Shown here piece after piece: positions 54,046 through 63,031 of a DNA stretch of 64,000 bases; the first letter of the stretch is position 1, and each line of letters starts with the position of its first letter. Position numbers and translations under genes: made by a program. The notes under the pieces are model-generated. The model made no database searches. It was not told where the DNA came from and saw only the letters and a program-made list of their open reading frames with translations. Source of the stretch: Parahoeflea halophila (GTDB taxonomy: Bacteria; Pseudomonadota; Alphaproteobacteria; Rhizobiales; Rhizobiaceae); NCBI RefSeq assembly GCF_900220985.1, contig NZ_OCPC01000001.1:722836-786835 (forward strand), in the 5' to 3' direction.

Positions 54046-54882
54046 TCAGGCCAGCCAGCGCTTGCGCCGCTTGTAGTGCTTGACATTCTTGAACGAACGC
54101 CGCCCTTCACCGCCGACGCCGAGGTAGAATTCCTTGACGTCCTCGTTTTCCCGCAGGTCCTTGGCCACGCCATCCATCACGATGCGGCCCGATTCCATGA
54201 TGTAGCCATAGGTCGCATAGCGCAACGCGATGTTCGTGTTCTGCTCGGCCAGCAGGAACGACACGCCCTCCTGGTCGTTGAGCTTCTTGATGATCTCGAA
54301 GATCTCTTCCTGCAGCTGCGGCGCCAGTCCCATCGACGGCTCGTCGAGCAGGATCATCTTCGGCCGGCTCATCAGCGCCCGGCCGATCGCCGTCATCTGC
54401 TGCTCACCGCCGGACGTGTAACCCGCAAGGCTCGACCGGCGCTCCCTCAACCGCGGGAAATAGTCATAGACCATCTCGATGTCGCGCTTGATCGCCGCAT
54501 TGCCGTCGCGCCGAGTGAAGGCACCGGTCAGCAGGTTCTCCTCGACGGTGAGATGGCCGAAGCAATGCCGGCCCTCCATCACCTGGATGCAGCCGCGCCG
54601 CACCAGCTCATTGGCCGTCTGCGCCTCGATGCGCGCGCCTTCGAATTCGATCGATCCCTTGGTCACCTCGCCGCGCTCCGAGCGCAGCAGGTTGGAGATC
54701 GCTTTCAGGGTCGTCGATTTGCCCGCGCCGTTGGCGCCCAGCAAAGCCACGATGCCGCCCTCCGGCACCACCAGAGACACCCCCTTGAGCACCAGGATCA
54801 CGTGATCGTAGATCACCTCGATATTGTTCACCGCCAGAATGTTTTTCTGTGTCGACGCATCGGTTGCTGCGGAAGTGGACAT
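54046..54882 (-). CDS. livF: branched-chain-type ABC transporter ATPase LivF
   Basis: A 278-residue ATPase. Walker A is LLGANGAGKSTTLKAISNLL (about residues 47-66), the signature YTSGGEQQMTAIGRALM departs from LSGGQ but fits LivF, and Walker B is MILLDEPSMGLAPQL. The C-terminus is extended by a basic tail (KHYKRRKRWLA). It is the last gene of a Liv-type operon, after the binding protein gene. Confidence 0.92.
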   Translation of the reverse strand: MSTSAATDASTQKNILAVNNIEVIYDHVILVLKGVSLVVPEGGIVALLGANGAGKSTTLKAISNLLRSERGEVTKGSIEFEGARIEAQTANELVRRGCIQVMEGRHCFGHLTVEENLLTGAFTRRDGNAAIKRDIEMVYDYFPRLRERRSSLAGYTSGGEQQMTAIGRALMSRPKMILLDEPSMGLAPQLQEEIFEIIKKLNDQEGVSFLLAEQNTNIALRYATYGYIMESGRIVMDGVAKDLRENEDVKEFYLGVGGEGRRSFKNVKHYKRRKRWLA

Positions 54883-54926
54883 TAAATTGGACCCTCTCCG
54901 GTCAGGGATAAATGTCAGAGGCAGGA

Positions 54927-54961
54927 GCCTGCCGCGCGGCCCATGCGTTCGCGCGGCAGGC
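54927..54961 (-). terminator. strong stem-loop after the Liv binding-protein gene
   Basis: GCCTGCCGCGCG pairs with CGCGCGGCAGGC (12 pairs, 11-base loop) between the binding protein stop and livF. No U run follows on the minus strand, so it is more likely an mRNA-stabilising or attenuating hairpin than a full terminator. Confidence 0.65.
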
Positions 54962-54972
54962 TGTTTCAGCGC

Positions 54973-56292
54973 TTAGTTCAGGCAGGGTTCAGTCCGCTCG
55001 GGCCAAGGCGCGTTGCTCGCGGCATACTCTTCGGCAGCCTTCTCAAGCAGCGGCTTGACCATCTCGACATCCGGCGAGAACCAGTCGCCCGACTTCTGCC
55101 AGTCCTTGCCGTCCCACTCGACCACATAGACCTTGTGGTGACCGGAATGGTCCTCGCACGACAGCTTCATGGGCAGGGCGAAGCCTTCCATGCCCATTTC
55201 CTTGAGACGATCCTCGGTGATGTCGAGGTTCTCAAGGCCGTTGCGCATGTCGGTCGCGTCGATCACGGTCTTGCCGGTCAGTTCCTGCGCCTTGCGGATA
55301 CCTTCGGCAATCAGCATCGAGTTGTAGACGCCGCGATTGTAGAGGTTGTCGGCGAACTTGGCCGGGTCGACCTCGCTCTTGCCGGCATCGACGACATACT
55401 TCTTGATGTCCTGGATCGCACCGAAGTCTGATCCTACGCCATGGAAGTTGAGCGTCCGGTAGCCCTTGGCTGCATCGCCGCCGGCTGCCGCGTCGTCATT
55501 GCCGCCCGACCACCACACGCCGTAGAACTTGTCCATCGGGTAGCGGATCTTGGTGGCTTCCTTGACGGCTGTCGGGCTCATGGCGCCCCAGCCCCACATG
55601 ATCATGTAGTCGGGCCGGTCGCGCCGGATGTTGAGCCATTGCGACGACTGGTTCTGCATTTCCTTGCCGGCAACCGGATACTGCATCAGCTCGAAACCGA
55701 GATCGCTGGACAACTGCTCAAGCAGCGGAATGGCTTCACGGCCATAGCCTGCATCGAGGAAGATATAACCGATCTTCTTGCCCTTGAGGTTTTCTTCACC
55801 GCCTTCACGGCGCGCGATATCGACGATGATGGCCGAAGCCCCGTCCCAGTAGGTGTCCGGCGGATTGAATACCCACGGGAAGGTGTTGCCTTCCGCCGCG
55901 GCAGAAAGGCCGTAGGCCATAGACAGAACCGGGATCTTGTCGACCGAAGCCTTCGGGATCACCTGCAGCGTGATGCCGGTCGAGTACGGGCTGATGACCA
56001 GCGCGCCGTCGTTCTTGACCTGCTCGTAGCACTCGACGCCCTTCTGGGTGTCGTAGCCGGTTTCGCACTCGGTGATCCGGATCTTGACGCCGTTGATGCC
56101 GCCGTCGCGCTCGTTGAGCATGGTCAGGTAGTCATGCATGCCGTTGGCAATCGGGATACCGGAGCCGGCATAGGGGCCGGTGCGGTAGCTGAACAGCGGC
56201 ACGTGCAGCTCGTCGGCGGCGAAGGCCGGCAGTGCCGCGCCCGCCAAAGTGCCGGCCAAGACGGTTCCGGCAATCAGACATTTCAGTCGCAT
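54973..56292 (-). CDS. Liv-type ABC substrate-binding protein
   Basis: A 439-residue periplasmic binding protein with signal peptide MRLKCLIAGTVLAGTLAGAALPAFA. The mature part is of the type I fold used by branched-chain amino acid and aromatic acid importers (LFSYRTGPYAGSGIPIANGMHDYLTMLNERDGGINGVKIRITECETGYDTQKGVECYEQV). In this operon with an acyl-CoA synthetase the ligand may be a carboxylic acid rather than leucine. The stem-loop downstream would raise its level above that of LivF. Confidence 0.88.
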   Translation of the reverse strand: MRLKCLIAGTVLAGTLAGAALPAFAADELHVPLFSYRTGPYAGSGIPIANGMHDYLTMLNERDGGINGVKIRITECETGYDTQKGVECYEQVKNDGALVISPYSTGITLQVIPKASVDKIPVLSMAYGLSAAAEGNTFPWVFNPPDTYWDGASAIIVDIARREGGEENLKGKKIGYIFLDAGYGREAIPLLEQLSSDLGFELMQYPVAGKEMQNQSSQWLNIRRDRPDYMIMWGWGAMSPTAVKEATKIRYPMDKFYGVWWSGGNDDAAAGGDAAKGYRTLNFHGVGSDFGAIQDIKKYVVDAGKSEVDPAKFADNLYNRGVYNSMLIAEGIRKAQELTGKTVIDATDMRNGLENLDITEDRLKEMGMEGFALPMKLSCEDHSGHHKVYVVEWDGKDWQKSGDWFSPDVEMVKPLLEKAAEEYAASNAPWPERTEPCLN

Positions 56293-56444
56293 TGTATTCC
56301 TCCCATTAGGCGCGGATTCCGCACCAGTACGGAGACCCAATTCCTCCCGACATCCTTGGTCCGGACGGGTCCCGTGCCCGGACTATGTCGTTTATGGAAC
56401 CTCTCCCGGACACCTCCTCAGACGTCCCGGAAAGCACCAGTTGG

Positions 56445-57524
56445 TCAGCCGTATGGAAACGGCCAGACACGCAGTTTCTCTTTGCCGAGCGACCAGAGCC
56501 GTGCCAGGCCATGCGGTTCGACAATGAGAAAAAAGATGATCAGCGCGCCCACGATCATGGTCGCGATGTGAAACACGGTCTCGGCCCCGACACCGATTCC
56601 CACCGCCGGCAGCCCCGCACGCAGCACGATCGGCAGCCCCCAGATGAAGGCCGCGCCGAAGAACGAGCCGACGAGGCTGCCCAATCCGCCCAGGATCACC
56701 ATGAACAGGATCTGGAACGACAGCGTGATCGAGAACGCCGAAGGTTCGGCCGCACCGAGATAGAAGAAGATGAACATCGCCCCGGCGACGCCGCAGAGAT
56801 AGGATGACACGGCGAAGGCCGACAGCTTCGCGGTCAGCGGCCTGACCCCCATCAGCTCGGCCGCGATATCCATGTCGCGGATCATCATCCACTGCCGGCC
56901 GATCCGTCCACGCACGATGTTCTTCACTGCCAGTGTCACCACCACGACGATCGCCAGCACGATGAAATACTGCGTCATCGGTGCAGCCGAGGGGCCGGTC
57001 AGCACGATGTCGCCGAAACCGCGCCGCTCCGGCACTTCGATCGCACCCGATGCGTTGTAGTTGTAGAGCCACGGAATGCGGATGAAGCACCACTCGAGAA
57101 AGAACTGCGCCGCAAGCGTCGTCACGGCCAGGTAAAGCCCCTTGATCCTGAGCGACGGCAGGCCGAACAGCACGCCGATCCCGGCCGAGAACAGCCCCGA
57201 AATCATGACCAGGATGACAATGTTGGTATCGGGGAAGATCGTTGTCAGCTTGTAGCAGCTATAGGCGCCCACGCCCATGAAGGCGCCGGTGCCAAGCGAC
57301 AGCTGGCCTGCATAGCCCGTCAGGATGTTGAGCCCGATCGCCGCCAGCGCCAGGATCAGGAACGGCGTCATGATGGCGTTGAGGAAGAAATCGCTGACAA
57401 GGAACGGGATCGCCAGCGCGACAATGAGGAGGATCGCCATGCCGATGCGGTCTTCCCGGATCGGAAAGATTGCCTGGTCAGCTGTGTAACTGGTCTTGTA
57501 CTGGCCGGATTCGCGGTACAGCAT
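56445..57524 (-). CDS. livM: Liv-type ABC permease LivM
   Basis: A 359-residue permease with about nine or ten helices. The loop GLPSLRIKGLYLAVTTLAAQFFLEW and the FSITLSFQILFMVILGGLGSLVGSFFGAAFIWGLPIVL block are diagnostic of LivM. It starts at the last base of the VOC gene stop. An unusual N-terminal 35 residues (SGQYKTSYTADQAIFPIRED) precede the first helix. Confidence 0.92.
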   Translation of the reverse strand: MLYRESGQYKTSYTADQAIFPIREDRIGMAILLIVALAIPFLVSDFFLNAIMTPFLILALAAIGLNILTGYAGQLSLGTGAFMGVGAYSCYKLTTIFPDTNIVILVMISGLFSAGIGVLFGLPSLRIKGLYLAVTTLAAQFFLEWCFIRIPWLYNYNASGAIEVPERRGFGDIVLTGPSAAPMTQYFIVLAIVVVVTLAVKNIVRGRIGRQWMMIRDMDIAAELMGVRPLTAKLSAFAVSSYLCGVAGAMFIFFYLGAAEPSAFSITLSFQILFMVILGGLGSLVGSFFGAAFIWGLPIVLRAGLPAVGIGVGAETVFHIATMIVGALIIFFLIVEPHGLARLWSLGKEKLRVWPFPYG

Positions 57525-57901
57525 TATTCGTCTCCCCAGACATTCCCGCTCGATGGCAGCACGTGCGAATTCGGGCCGGTCACCCGGAACCGGTGCCCCG
57601 TCGGCGCTTCCATGATCACCGAATGGTCCACCACTGTGATCTTCTTGCCGCCGAGTTCCTCGATGCGGCGAATTTCGGCGGCCAGATTGTCGGTCTCGAT
57701 GTCGAAATGGATACGCGCTTCGTCCTGAACCGCCTCGATCACCAGAGACACGCCCTTGTCGGCGGCCAGAATGGTAGCCCTGCGACCATCATCATCCACA
57801 TGCGACGGCTGACCCAGAAGTTGCGACCAGAACCCGGCAGCATGTTCGATATGGTCGGTGTGGCAATCGACGACGATGGCTGAAAGTCTGCTCTTGTGCA
57901 T
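57524..57901 (-). CDS. VOC-family protein inside the Liv operon
   Basis: A 125-residue VOC-fold protein: MHKSRLSAIVVDCHTDHIEHAAGFWSQLLG at the start, RIHFDIETDNLAAEIRRIEELGG and then TGHRFRV. It lies between livH (three-base gap) and livM (one-base overlap), so it is clearly part of the operon. VOC proteins use a metal for isomerisation, dioxygenation or binding. Its presence suggests that the imported substrate is modified by the operon. The exact role is unknown. Confidence 0.88.
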   Translation of the reverse strand: MHKSRLSAIVVDCHTDHIEHAAGFWSQLLGQPSHVDDDGRRATILAADKGVSLVIEAVQDEARIHFDIETDNLAAEIRRIEELGGKKITVVDHSVIMEAPTGHRFRVTGPNSHVLPSSGNVWGDE

Positions 57902-57904
57902 CGC

Positions 57905-58864
57905 TTACACCCTTTCGATAATGCGTTCGCCGAACAGGCCCTGCGGCCTGAACAGCAGGAAGATCAACGCTATCATGTAGGCGAGCCAGCTTTCGATGCC
58001 GCCACCCACCAGCGGCCCCCAGTATATCTCGCCGATCTTCTCGCCGATACCGATGATCAACCCGCCGACGATGGCACCCGGAATTGAGGTGAAACCGCCG
58101 AGGATCAGCACCGGCAGCGCCTTGAACGCGATGATCTCGAGTGCGAACGACACATCCGAGCGTGCACCCCACATGATGCCGGTGGTCAGCGCCACGATGC
58201 CGGCGGCAAACCAGACGATAGCCCAGATCTGATTGAGCGAAATGCCCACAGACAGCGCTGCCTGATGATCATCGGCCACCGCGCGCAACGCCCGGCCGAT
58301 CCTGGTCTTGTTGAAGAACACCGCTAGTGCACCGACCATGATGATGGCGATCACTGCCGCCGCAATGTCGATATGCTGCAGGATCAGAAGCCCGCCATCG
58401 CCGATCTCGAGCGCCGTCGATCCGGTCGGCAGCCCCAGCTCCTGGGTGATCATCTGCTTGGGTTCGCCGCCGAACACGAACTCGCCGAACCCGACCAGGA
58501 AATAGGTCAGGCCGATGGTCGACATCAAGAGGATGATATCGGGTTGGTTGACCAGCGGCCGCATCACGAAACGCTCGACGGCCAGGGCCAGAACGCCCAT
58601 CACGCCGATGGTCAGGATCAGCGCCAGATAGGCTGGCACGCCCTTTTCGTGCAGGCCGACCAGCGTCAGGCCGGCAAACACCACCATGATCCCCTGCGCG
58701 AAGTTGAACACGCCCGACGCCTTGAAGATCAGCACGAAGCCGAGCGCGATCAGCGCGTAGAGGACACCGGCGACAAAGCCTTCCCACAGCACCTGCAGGA
58801 AGAAGTCCGGCAGCTCCACCATCTGCACGAACGGATCGACGAGAATTGAGTACAGCATATCCAT
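57905..58864 (-). CDS. livH: Liv-type ABC permease LivH
   Basis: A 319-residue permease with about eight helices. The signature GVLYALIALGFVLIFKASGVFNFAQGIMVVFAGL (about residues 34-67) and the C-terminal LPVLILGGFTSIPGAIVGGLIIGIGE are standard LivH features. It starts at the last base of the livG stop and precedes the VOC gene by three bases. Confidence 0.93.
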   Translation of the reverse strand: MDMLYSILVDPFVQMVELPDFFLQVLWEGFVAGVLYALIALGFVLIFKASGVFNFAQGIMVVFAGLTLVGLHEKGVPAYLALILTIGVMGVLALAVERFVMRPLVNQPDIILLMSTIGLTYFLVGFGEFVFGGEPKQMITQELGLPTGSTALEIGDGGLLILQHIDIAAAVIAIIMVGALAVFFNKTRIGRALRAVADDHQAALSVGISLNQIWAIVWFAAGIVALTTGIMWGARSDVSFALEIIAFKALPVLILGGFTSIPGAIVGGLIIGIGEKIGEIYWGPLVGGGIESWLAYMIALIFLLFRPQGLFGERIIERV

Positions 58865-59688
58865 CAGTGCGACACTCCCAGATAGGCGTCGATGACGTCC
58901 TGGTTGTTCTTTACCTCGTCCGGCGGGCCATCGCCGATCTTGCGGCCGTAATCGAGCACCACCACACGGTCGGAGATATCCATCACCACGCCCATGTCGT
59001 GCTCGATCAGCGCGATCGTCGTTCCCATCTGGCTGTTCACATCCAGAATGAAGCGGCTCATGTCTTCTTTTTCTTCCAGGTTCATGCCCGCCATGGGTTC
59101 GTCGAGCAGCAGCAGGTCCGGCTCCATCGCCAGCGCCCGGCCGAGCTCGACCCGCTTTTGCAGCCCGTAGGGCAGCTTGCCGACCGGCGTCTTGCGGATG
59201 TGCTGGATTTCGAGAAAGTCGATGATTTCCTCGACCTTGAGCCGGTGCTCGATTTCCTCGTTGCGCGCCGGCCCGACATTGAGCACCTGCCAGAAGAAGT
59301 TCCGGTTCATCTTCAGCGTCCGGCCGGACATGATGTTGTCGAGCGTTGACATGCCCTTGAACAAGGCCACGTTCTGGAACGTGCGCGCAATGCCCGAGGC
59401 CGCTGCCTCGTAGGGGCGCATGCGCGAACGGGCCTCGCCGCGGAACGTGATCACTCCTTCCTGCGGATGGTAGAAGCCGTTTATCACATTGAGCATCGAG
59501 GTCTTGCCAGCGCCGTTTGGGCCGATAATGGCACGGATTTCGCCCTTGCGGATATCAAACGAGATATCCGCAATCGCCTTCACCCCGCCAAACGATAGCG
59601 ACACGTTCTCGACATTGAGCATGACGTCGCCGGGGTTCAGACCGTCATCCTCGGCATGAAGCTCGACATGTTGGACTCGCGCGTTCAT
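58864..59688 (-). CDS. livG: Liv-type ABC ATPase LivG
   Basis: A 274-residue ATPase with Walker A IIGPNGAGKTSMLNVINGFY (about residues 55-74), the LivG-type insertion with IARTFQNVALFKGM, the LPYGLQKRVELGRALA signature and Walker B LLLLDEPMAGMNLEE. Its start overlaps the acyl-CoA synthetase stop (ATGA). It is the partner of LivF. Confidence 0.93.
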   Translation of the reverse strand: MNARVQHVELHAEDDGLNPGDVMLNVENVSLSFGGVKAIADISFDIRKGEIRAIIGPNGAGKTSMLNVINGFYHPQEGVITFRGEARSRMRPYEAAASGIARTFQNVALFKGMSTLDNIMSGRTLKMNRNFFWQVLNVGPARNEEIEHRLKVEEIIDFLEIQHIRKTPVGKLPYGLQKRVELGRALAMEPDLLLLDEPMAGMNLEEKEDMSRFILDVNSQMGTTIALIEHDMGVVMDISDRVVVLDYGRKIGDGPPDEVKNNQDVIDAYLGVSH

Positions 59689-61670
59689 TCGGCAGCCTCC
59701 GGCATTGCGTTTGAGACCGGCTGCACTTTTGCATCCGCCACTTTCACCGTCGCGCGGATAATGCCCTTGCGGCCGTCCTCGAAGGTCATTTCCGTCTCGA
59801 TGTATTTCTCCGGCGAGCCGTCATACAACGCCTCGATCAGCGGCCCGTATCGTTCCGCCAGGAAGCTGCGCCGCACCTTCTGCGTCCGGGTCAACTCGCC
59901 GTCATCGGCGTCGAGCTCCTTGTGCAGCACGAGGAAGCGCTTGATCTGGGCGCCCGCCATCATCGGTTCTGCCGCCAGATCACGGTTAACCTGGTTGATG
60001 TGATTGGTCATCATCTCGTAGACCTGCGGCAGGCCGGCCAGCTCCTGGTAGGAGCCGTAGGAAATGTTGTTGCGCTCGGCCCAGTTGCCCACCGCCGTCA
60101 GGTCGATGTTGAGAAACACCGCAACGAAATCCCGTCCATCACCAAAGGCCACAGCCTCCTTGATGTTGGGGAAGAACTTCAGCTTGTTCTCGATGTATTT
60201 CGGCGCATAGAGCGCACCCGTGGTCAGCTTGCCGACATCCTTCGCCCGGTCGATGATCTTGAGGTGACCCTGGGCATCGAAGATCCCCGCGTCGCCGGTC
60301 ATCACCCAGCCATCCGGCGTCATGGTTTCGCGGGTCTTTTCCTCGTCTCCGTAGTAACCGGCAAACATGCCGGGCGAGCGGAACTGCACCTCGCCATTGT
60401 CGGCGATGCGGATTTCGACATCGGGAGCCGCCGGCCCCACCGTGTCGGGACGCACGTCGCCGTCCTTCTGTGCGGTCACATACAGGAACGCCTCGGTCTG
60501 CCCGTAAAGCTGTTTGAGATTGATCCCCAGCGAGCGGAAGAACGAAAACAGGTCCGGCCCGATCGCCTCACCGGCAGTATAGGCGGTGCGGATCCGCGTG
60601 AATCCGAGCACGTTGCGCAGCGGTCCGTAGATCAGCTTGTCACCAATCCAGTAGGAAATGCGCCCCGACAGCGGAACCGGACGGCCTTCGAGGATCTTCT
60701 CGCCATAGGCCTTGGCCACGCCGAGATAGTGGGTAAACAGCCATTTCTTCCAGGAACTGGCGTCTTCCATACGGATCATCACGCTGGTCAGCAGGCCTTC
60801 GAACACGCGCGGCGGCGCGAAATAGAAACTCGGACCGATCTCGCGCAGGTTCTGCGCGACCGTCTCGGGACTTTCGGGACAGCTCATGCACAGCCCGGCG
60901 ACATAGCCTTGCGCGTAGTTCAGATAATGATCGCCGACCCAGGCCAGCGGCAGATAGGCAAGCACCTCGTCCTGTTCGGTCATGTTGTCGAACTTGGCAG
61001 TGTCCTCGGCAGCCTTGACCGAGGCCGCAGCCGTCAGCATCACGCCCTTGGAGCGCCCGGTGGTGCCTGACGTGTAGAGTATGGCAGAGGTTTCCGTGCC
61101 GTCCGAGGCCCGGATACCCGCTTCCCAGTCAGAAATCGCGGAAGTGTTGGCCGCGGCGATCTCGCGGCCCCTCTGCTGGATGTCGCTGAAATCATGCAGG
61201 TGATCGCGCTCGTAGTCGCGCAGTCCGCGCGGCTCGTCGAAAATGATCTCGCTGAGGCCCGGAATATCGGTGGCAACCGACTGGATCTTGTCGACCTGCT
61301 CCTGGTCCTGAACAACGGCAAACCGCACACCGGCATGGTGCAGCACATAGGCCATCTCTTCGGCAACGGAATCGGCATAGACCGGCACCGGGATCGCCTT
61401 GAGCGATTGCGCCGCACAGAACGCCCAGTAGAGCCGCGGGCGGTTCGAGCCGACAATGGCAATGCGCTCGCCTTCAGCAAGACCCATCGCCTTGAGACCG
61501 AGCGCGAAGTCGCGAATCTCGTCGCGCTGCTCGGCCCAGCTCCACGTCTGCCAGATCCCGTAATCCTTGATCCGCATCGCCGGCCGCGATGCAAAACGCT
61601 TGGCGTTCAGCAGCAGATACTGCGGAAACGTCACCGGCTTGCCGCCGGCGGTTACGCCTGTGGCTTCCAT
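59685..61670 (-). CDS. long-chain-type acyl-CoA synthetase (AMP-binding)
   Basis: A 661-residue AMP-forming ligase. The phosphate-binding motif is SAILYTSGTTGRSKGVMLT (about residues 195-213), followed by LPLAWVGDHYLNYAQGY, LYGQTEAFLYVT and the hinge DGWVMTGDAGIFDAQGHLKIIDRAKDV. It makes an acyl-CoA from a carboxylate, CoA and ATP. As first gene of a Liv-type import operon it should trap the imported acid inside the cell. The acid is unknown: a fatty, branched-chain or aromatic acid. Confidence 0.9.
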   Translation of the reverse strand: MEATGVTAGGKPVTFPQYLLLNAKRFASRPAMRIKDYGIWQTWSWAEQRDEIRDFALGLKAMGLAEGERIAIVGSNRPRLYWAFCAAQSLKAIPVPVYADSVAEEMAYVLHHAGVRFAVVQDQEQVDKIQSVATDIPGLSEIIFDEPRGLRDYERDHLHDFSDIQQRGREIAAANTSAISDWEAGIRASDGTETSAILYTSGTTGRSKGVMLTAAASVKAAEDTAKFDNMTEQDEVLAYLPLAWVGDHYLNYAQGYVAGLCMSCPESPETVAQNLREIGPSFYFAPPRVFEGLLTSVMIRMEDASSWKKWLFTHYLGVAKAYGEKILEGRPVPLSGRISYWIGDKLIYGPLRNVLGFTRIRTAYTAGEAIGPDLFSFFRSLGINLKQLYGQTEAFLYVTAQKDGDVRPDTVGPAAPDVEIRIADNGEVQFRSPGMFAGYYGDEEKTRETMTPDGWVMTGDAGIFDAQGHLKIIDRAKDVGKLTTGALYAPKYIENKLKFFPNIKEAVAFGDGRDFVAVFLNIDLTAVGNWAERNNISYGSYQELAGLPQVYEMMTNHINQVNRDLAAEPMMAGAQIKRFLVLHKELDADDGELTRTQKVRRSFLAERYGPLIEALYDGSPEKYIETEMTFEDGRKGIIRATVKVADAKVQPVSNAMPEAAE

Positions 61671-61839
61671 CCTCCACTCTCCTCCCTGTCCGGACCGGCT
61701 CCCACCTTGCCCGGGCGCATGGCTCTCACCCCATGCTGTTGGTCGTTCCCACTGACCATAATGCTACCGGCTGATCCCGGTAGCGTCTGTTCCTGAACCG
61801 GCAGCTGTCCTCTCAGCCGCCGCTCCTGTGCGCATCAAT

Positions 61840-61857
61840 TAAATGAACGCTCGTTTA
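61840..61857. promoter_or_regulatory. TetR operator upstream of the acyl-CoA synthetase/Liv operon
   Basis: TAAATGAACGCTCGTTTA differs by one base from the palindrome at 53937 upstream of the TetR gene. It lies 170 bases before the acyl-CoA synthetase start, in the 234-base gap before the DUF1611 gene. Confidence 0.75.
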
Positions 61858-61903
61858 CCTTATTCGCCTCCGCCACCGTTGCAAGTCATACTTTGGTGAC
61901 AGG

Positions 61904-62917
61904 TCACCCTTGTCCCTTGATCATCTGCAACCGGTCGACCAGAGCCGCCACGCCAAAGCGGATCGGATCTGTTGCCGGCACGCCGTATTCCCTCTCCAGA
62001 TCCGCAAGCAGTGCCTTGGCCTCCGCCTCGCCGAGCTTCTGCGTGTTGACGGCAATCCCGGTGCAGGTGATCTCCGGATTGGTCAGCCGTCCGCAGGCAA
62101 TGGTCATGTCGATCACCTGCTGGATGCTGGGCAGGGCGTGTTTGACCCCGCGCATATTGGTGCGCGTCGGTTCGTGACAGACGATGAAGGCATCGGCCTG
62201 TGCGCCATGCAGCAGACCCAGCGAGACGCCCGCGAAGCTTGGATGGAACAGCGATCCCTGCCCTTCGACCAGGTCCCAGTGCCCCGGGTCCGCCGCCGGC
62301 GCGATCCATTCCACTGCGCCCGAGATGAAATCCGCTGCCACCGCGTCGATCGCGGCACCTCTGCCGGAAATGAACACCCCGGTCTGGCCTGTGGCACGGA
62401 AATCCGCATCCATGCCGCGTGCCCGCATTTCACGTTCCAGCGCAAGTGCTGTGTATTTCTTGCCCACGGAGCAGTCGGTGCCCACAGTGAGGCAGCGCAG
62501 GCCCGGACGCTTGGTGCCCTTGCCGGTGTCGAAGCGATGATCGGAAAACCGCACGTCGTGCAACCTGGCACCGCTGCGCTCCGCCGCAGCCCGGATCTCC
62601 GGTATCGACGCCAACCGGGTGTGCAGACCGGTCGCCACGTCAAGCCCGGCATCAAGCGCGGCCACAATGGACGAGACCCAGTGCGCAGGCAGTACGCCGC
62701 CGGCATTGACCGCGCCGACGACCATGGTCTTGACACCCTGCGCCACCGCCGCTTCGATGCTCAGATCCGGGATATTTGCATCCGCCTGACAGCCTTCCAG
62801 CCGCAATTGGCCGATGCACCATTCGGGACGCCAGTCGACAATCCCGAGACCGGTTTTTGCCGCCAGCGCGTCAGGCACATCACCGAGAAAAATCAGATAG
62901 GGCGGATTGATGACCAT
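61904..62917 (-). CDS. DUF1611/DgcN-family protein
   Basis: A 337-residue protein with a P-loop-like VGTDCSVGKKYTALALEREMRARG near residues 145-168 and an earlier VVGAVNAGGVLPAHWVSSIVAALDAGLDVATGLHTRL. The late segment LFHPSFAGVSLGLLHGAQADAFIVCHEPTR is typical of DUF1611. I recall that the family includes DgcN of the D-glutamate/dipeptide locus dgcA-dgcN-dgcR, but no dgcA epimerase is seen in this window. The function here is open. Confidence 0.82.
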   Translation of the reverse strand: MVINPPYLIFLGDVPDALAAKTGLGIVDWRPEWCIGQLRLEGCQADANIPDLSIEAAVAQGVKTMVVGAVNAGGVLPAHWVSSIVAALDAGLDVATGLHTRLASIPEIRAAAERSGARLHDVRFSDHRFDTGKGTKRPGLRCLTVGTDCSVGKKYTALALEREMRARGMDADFRATGQTGVFISGRGAAIDAVAADFISGAVEWIAPAADPGHWDLVEGQGSLFHPSFAGVSLGLLHGAQADAFIVCHEPTRTNMRGVKHALPSIQQVIDMTIACGRLTNPEITCTGIAVNTQKLGEAEAKALLADLEREYGVPATDPIRFGVAALVDRLQMIKGQG

Positions 62918-63031
62918 TGCATACTCCGGACAGGGAAATAGGTTTCAAACAACCACTGTCCTGCCCCATGCAGCAGCCGTCAAGGCGACAAATGGCATCT
63001 TGAACAAATAACAAGGCATAGCGGATTCCGG

